Assembly: GCF_900167445.1 (NCBI RefSeq)
Contig: NZ_FUZT01000017.1
Span: 1-64,000 of the forward strand
Direction: 5' to 3'
DNA from: Maledivibacter halophilus
GTDB taxonomy: Bacteria; Bacillota; Clostridia; Peptostreptococcales; Caminicellaceae
Length of the DNA: 64,000 nucleotides
Shown in pieces: positions 63,545-64,000 of the stretch. How positions within the stretch are numbered: the stretch's first letter is position 1; each line of letters begins with the position of its first letter. The position numbers and the translations under genes are program-made. The notes below the pieces were generated by a model. The model did not search any database and was not told the DNA's origin. It saw nothing but the letters and a program-made list of their open reading frames with translations.

Positions 63545-64000
63545 ATGACAAAAAATAACTTTAAATATAAACTTTTCAATTTAATAATGGTATTATGTAT
63601 ATTGTTTTTCATATATACTGCTTATAAAAACGGGTTAAATTACATGCACATATGTATACTTATGATAGTAGGTATATTCTTATATTTGAAAAGGTACGAT
63701 ATTATACCATATTTGTCACTACAACAACCAAAATTGATAAGCAAGGAAAATACTAAAATACCTAGTGATGAAAAGTGGTATGATGATTATTATACTATAA
63801 AATATATAGATGAAAGAACTATAGCGATAGGGGAACCTAGATATTGGCAAAGAAACTATAATTACTTAATAATGGGCGATGAAAAAGCAATACTATTTGA
63901 TTCAGGCCCTGGAATAAGAGATATTACAAAGGTAGTAAATAAATTGACGGATTTACCTGTAATAAATATGATAAGCCATTACCATTACGATCATGTTGGA
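63545..64000 (+). CDS. MBL-fold hydrolase, membrane anchored (3' end outside window)
   Basis: 152 codons visible, still open at the window end. Two N-terminal hydrophobic segments (about 11-28 and 32-50), then a metallo-beta-lactamase domain: [20 protein letters not shown] and the metal motif SHYHYDHVG at the edge. ATG 63545 has TAGGAGT upstream. The membrane anchor plus MBL domain suggests a hydrolase at the membrane face; substrate unknown. A consensus promoter with a palindromic operator precedes it, so expression is probably repressed until a ligand is present. Confidence 0.85.
   Translation, partial: MTKNNFKYKLFNLIMVLCILFFIYTAYKNGLNYMHICILMIVGIFLYLKRYDIIPYLSLQQPKLISKENTKIPSDEKWYDDYYTIKYIDERTIAIGEPRYWQRNYNYLIMGDEKAILFDSGPGIRDITKVVNKLTDLPVINMISHYHYDHVG

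Overview
The window is AT-rich DNA from a low-GC Gram-positive anaerobe of the Clostridia/Tissierellia type. This rests on composition, strong Shine-Dalgarno sites, frequent TTG/GTG starts, consensus -35/-10 promoters and gene content. The exact taxon cannot be read from the sequence. The core gene order (rpsF-ssb-rpsR, yybS, gdpP, rplI, dnaB, purA, walR-walK-yycH-yycI-walJ-htrA, rlmH, all on +) is the order that in Bacillus runs away from oriC. I therefore infer that oriC lies to the left and that forks travel in the + direction.

Layout. 1-9.7 kb is mostly minus-strand accessory DNA: the end of an unknown gene, an MFS exporter with a WYL regulator, a BlaI/BlaR1 sensor pair behind three operator-like sites, and a transglutaminase / Xaa-Pro peptidase / sodium symporter operon. 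Four copies of a GGTACC-rich palindromic repeat lie in its gaps. 10-19 kb is plus strand: a TetR regulator flanked by two near-identical operators, pepT, an ECF sigma/anti-sigma pair, nagR-nagB, pepA and a PAS-PP2C phosphatase. 19.3-25.4 kb is a six-gene minus-strand operon (ABC ATPase, permease fused to an M1 peptidase, permease, ECF sigma factor, small membrane protein, permease) with an ECF-type promoter in front.

25.6-44.7 kb is the plus-strand core: a DUF5711 protein, CvpA, YedF/DUF3343 (selenium/sulfur handling), MscS, DUF951, an aminotransferase, rpsF-ssb-rpsR, a MazG-like protein, yybS-gdpP-rplI, a chemoreceptor, dnaB, an FAD oxidoreductase, a GNAT, a DUF1858 protein and purA. Two clusters of DnaA-box-like 9-mers flank the DUF1858 gene. 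tRNA-Thr and tRNA-Lys and the dnaD-dnaI operon follow on the minus strand. 47.4-62.2 kb carries envelope functions: an M1 peptidase, a LysM-G5-M23 peptidase, a peptidase MA protein, the complete wal operon with an extra secreted protein, HtrA, an SH3-NlpC/P60 hydrolase, an HNH protein and RlmH. 62.5-63.5 kb is eroded DNA with a dead parA fragment. The window ends inside an MBL-fold hydrolase gene.

The clearest unannotated structure is a family of small transposon-like elements (92-118 bp, terminal inverted repeats starting GAGGAAATTGCATAAT). I find four complete copies, three with perfect 4-bp target duplications (AGAT, ATTT, AAAT) and one with AAAT/AAAC, plus one solo end. One copy replaced the stop codon of the M1 peptidase without changing the protein, and another sits directly in front of walR. 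The abundance of peptidases plus an amino-acid or peptide-type symporter fits a proteolytic, amino-acid-fermenting lifestyle (inference).
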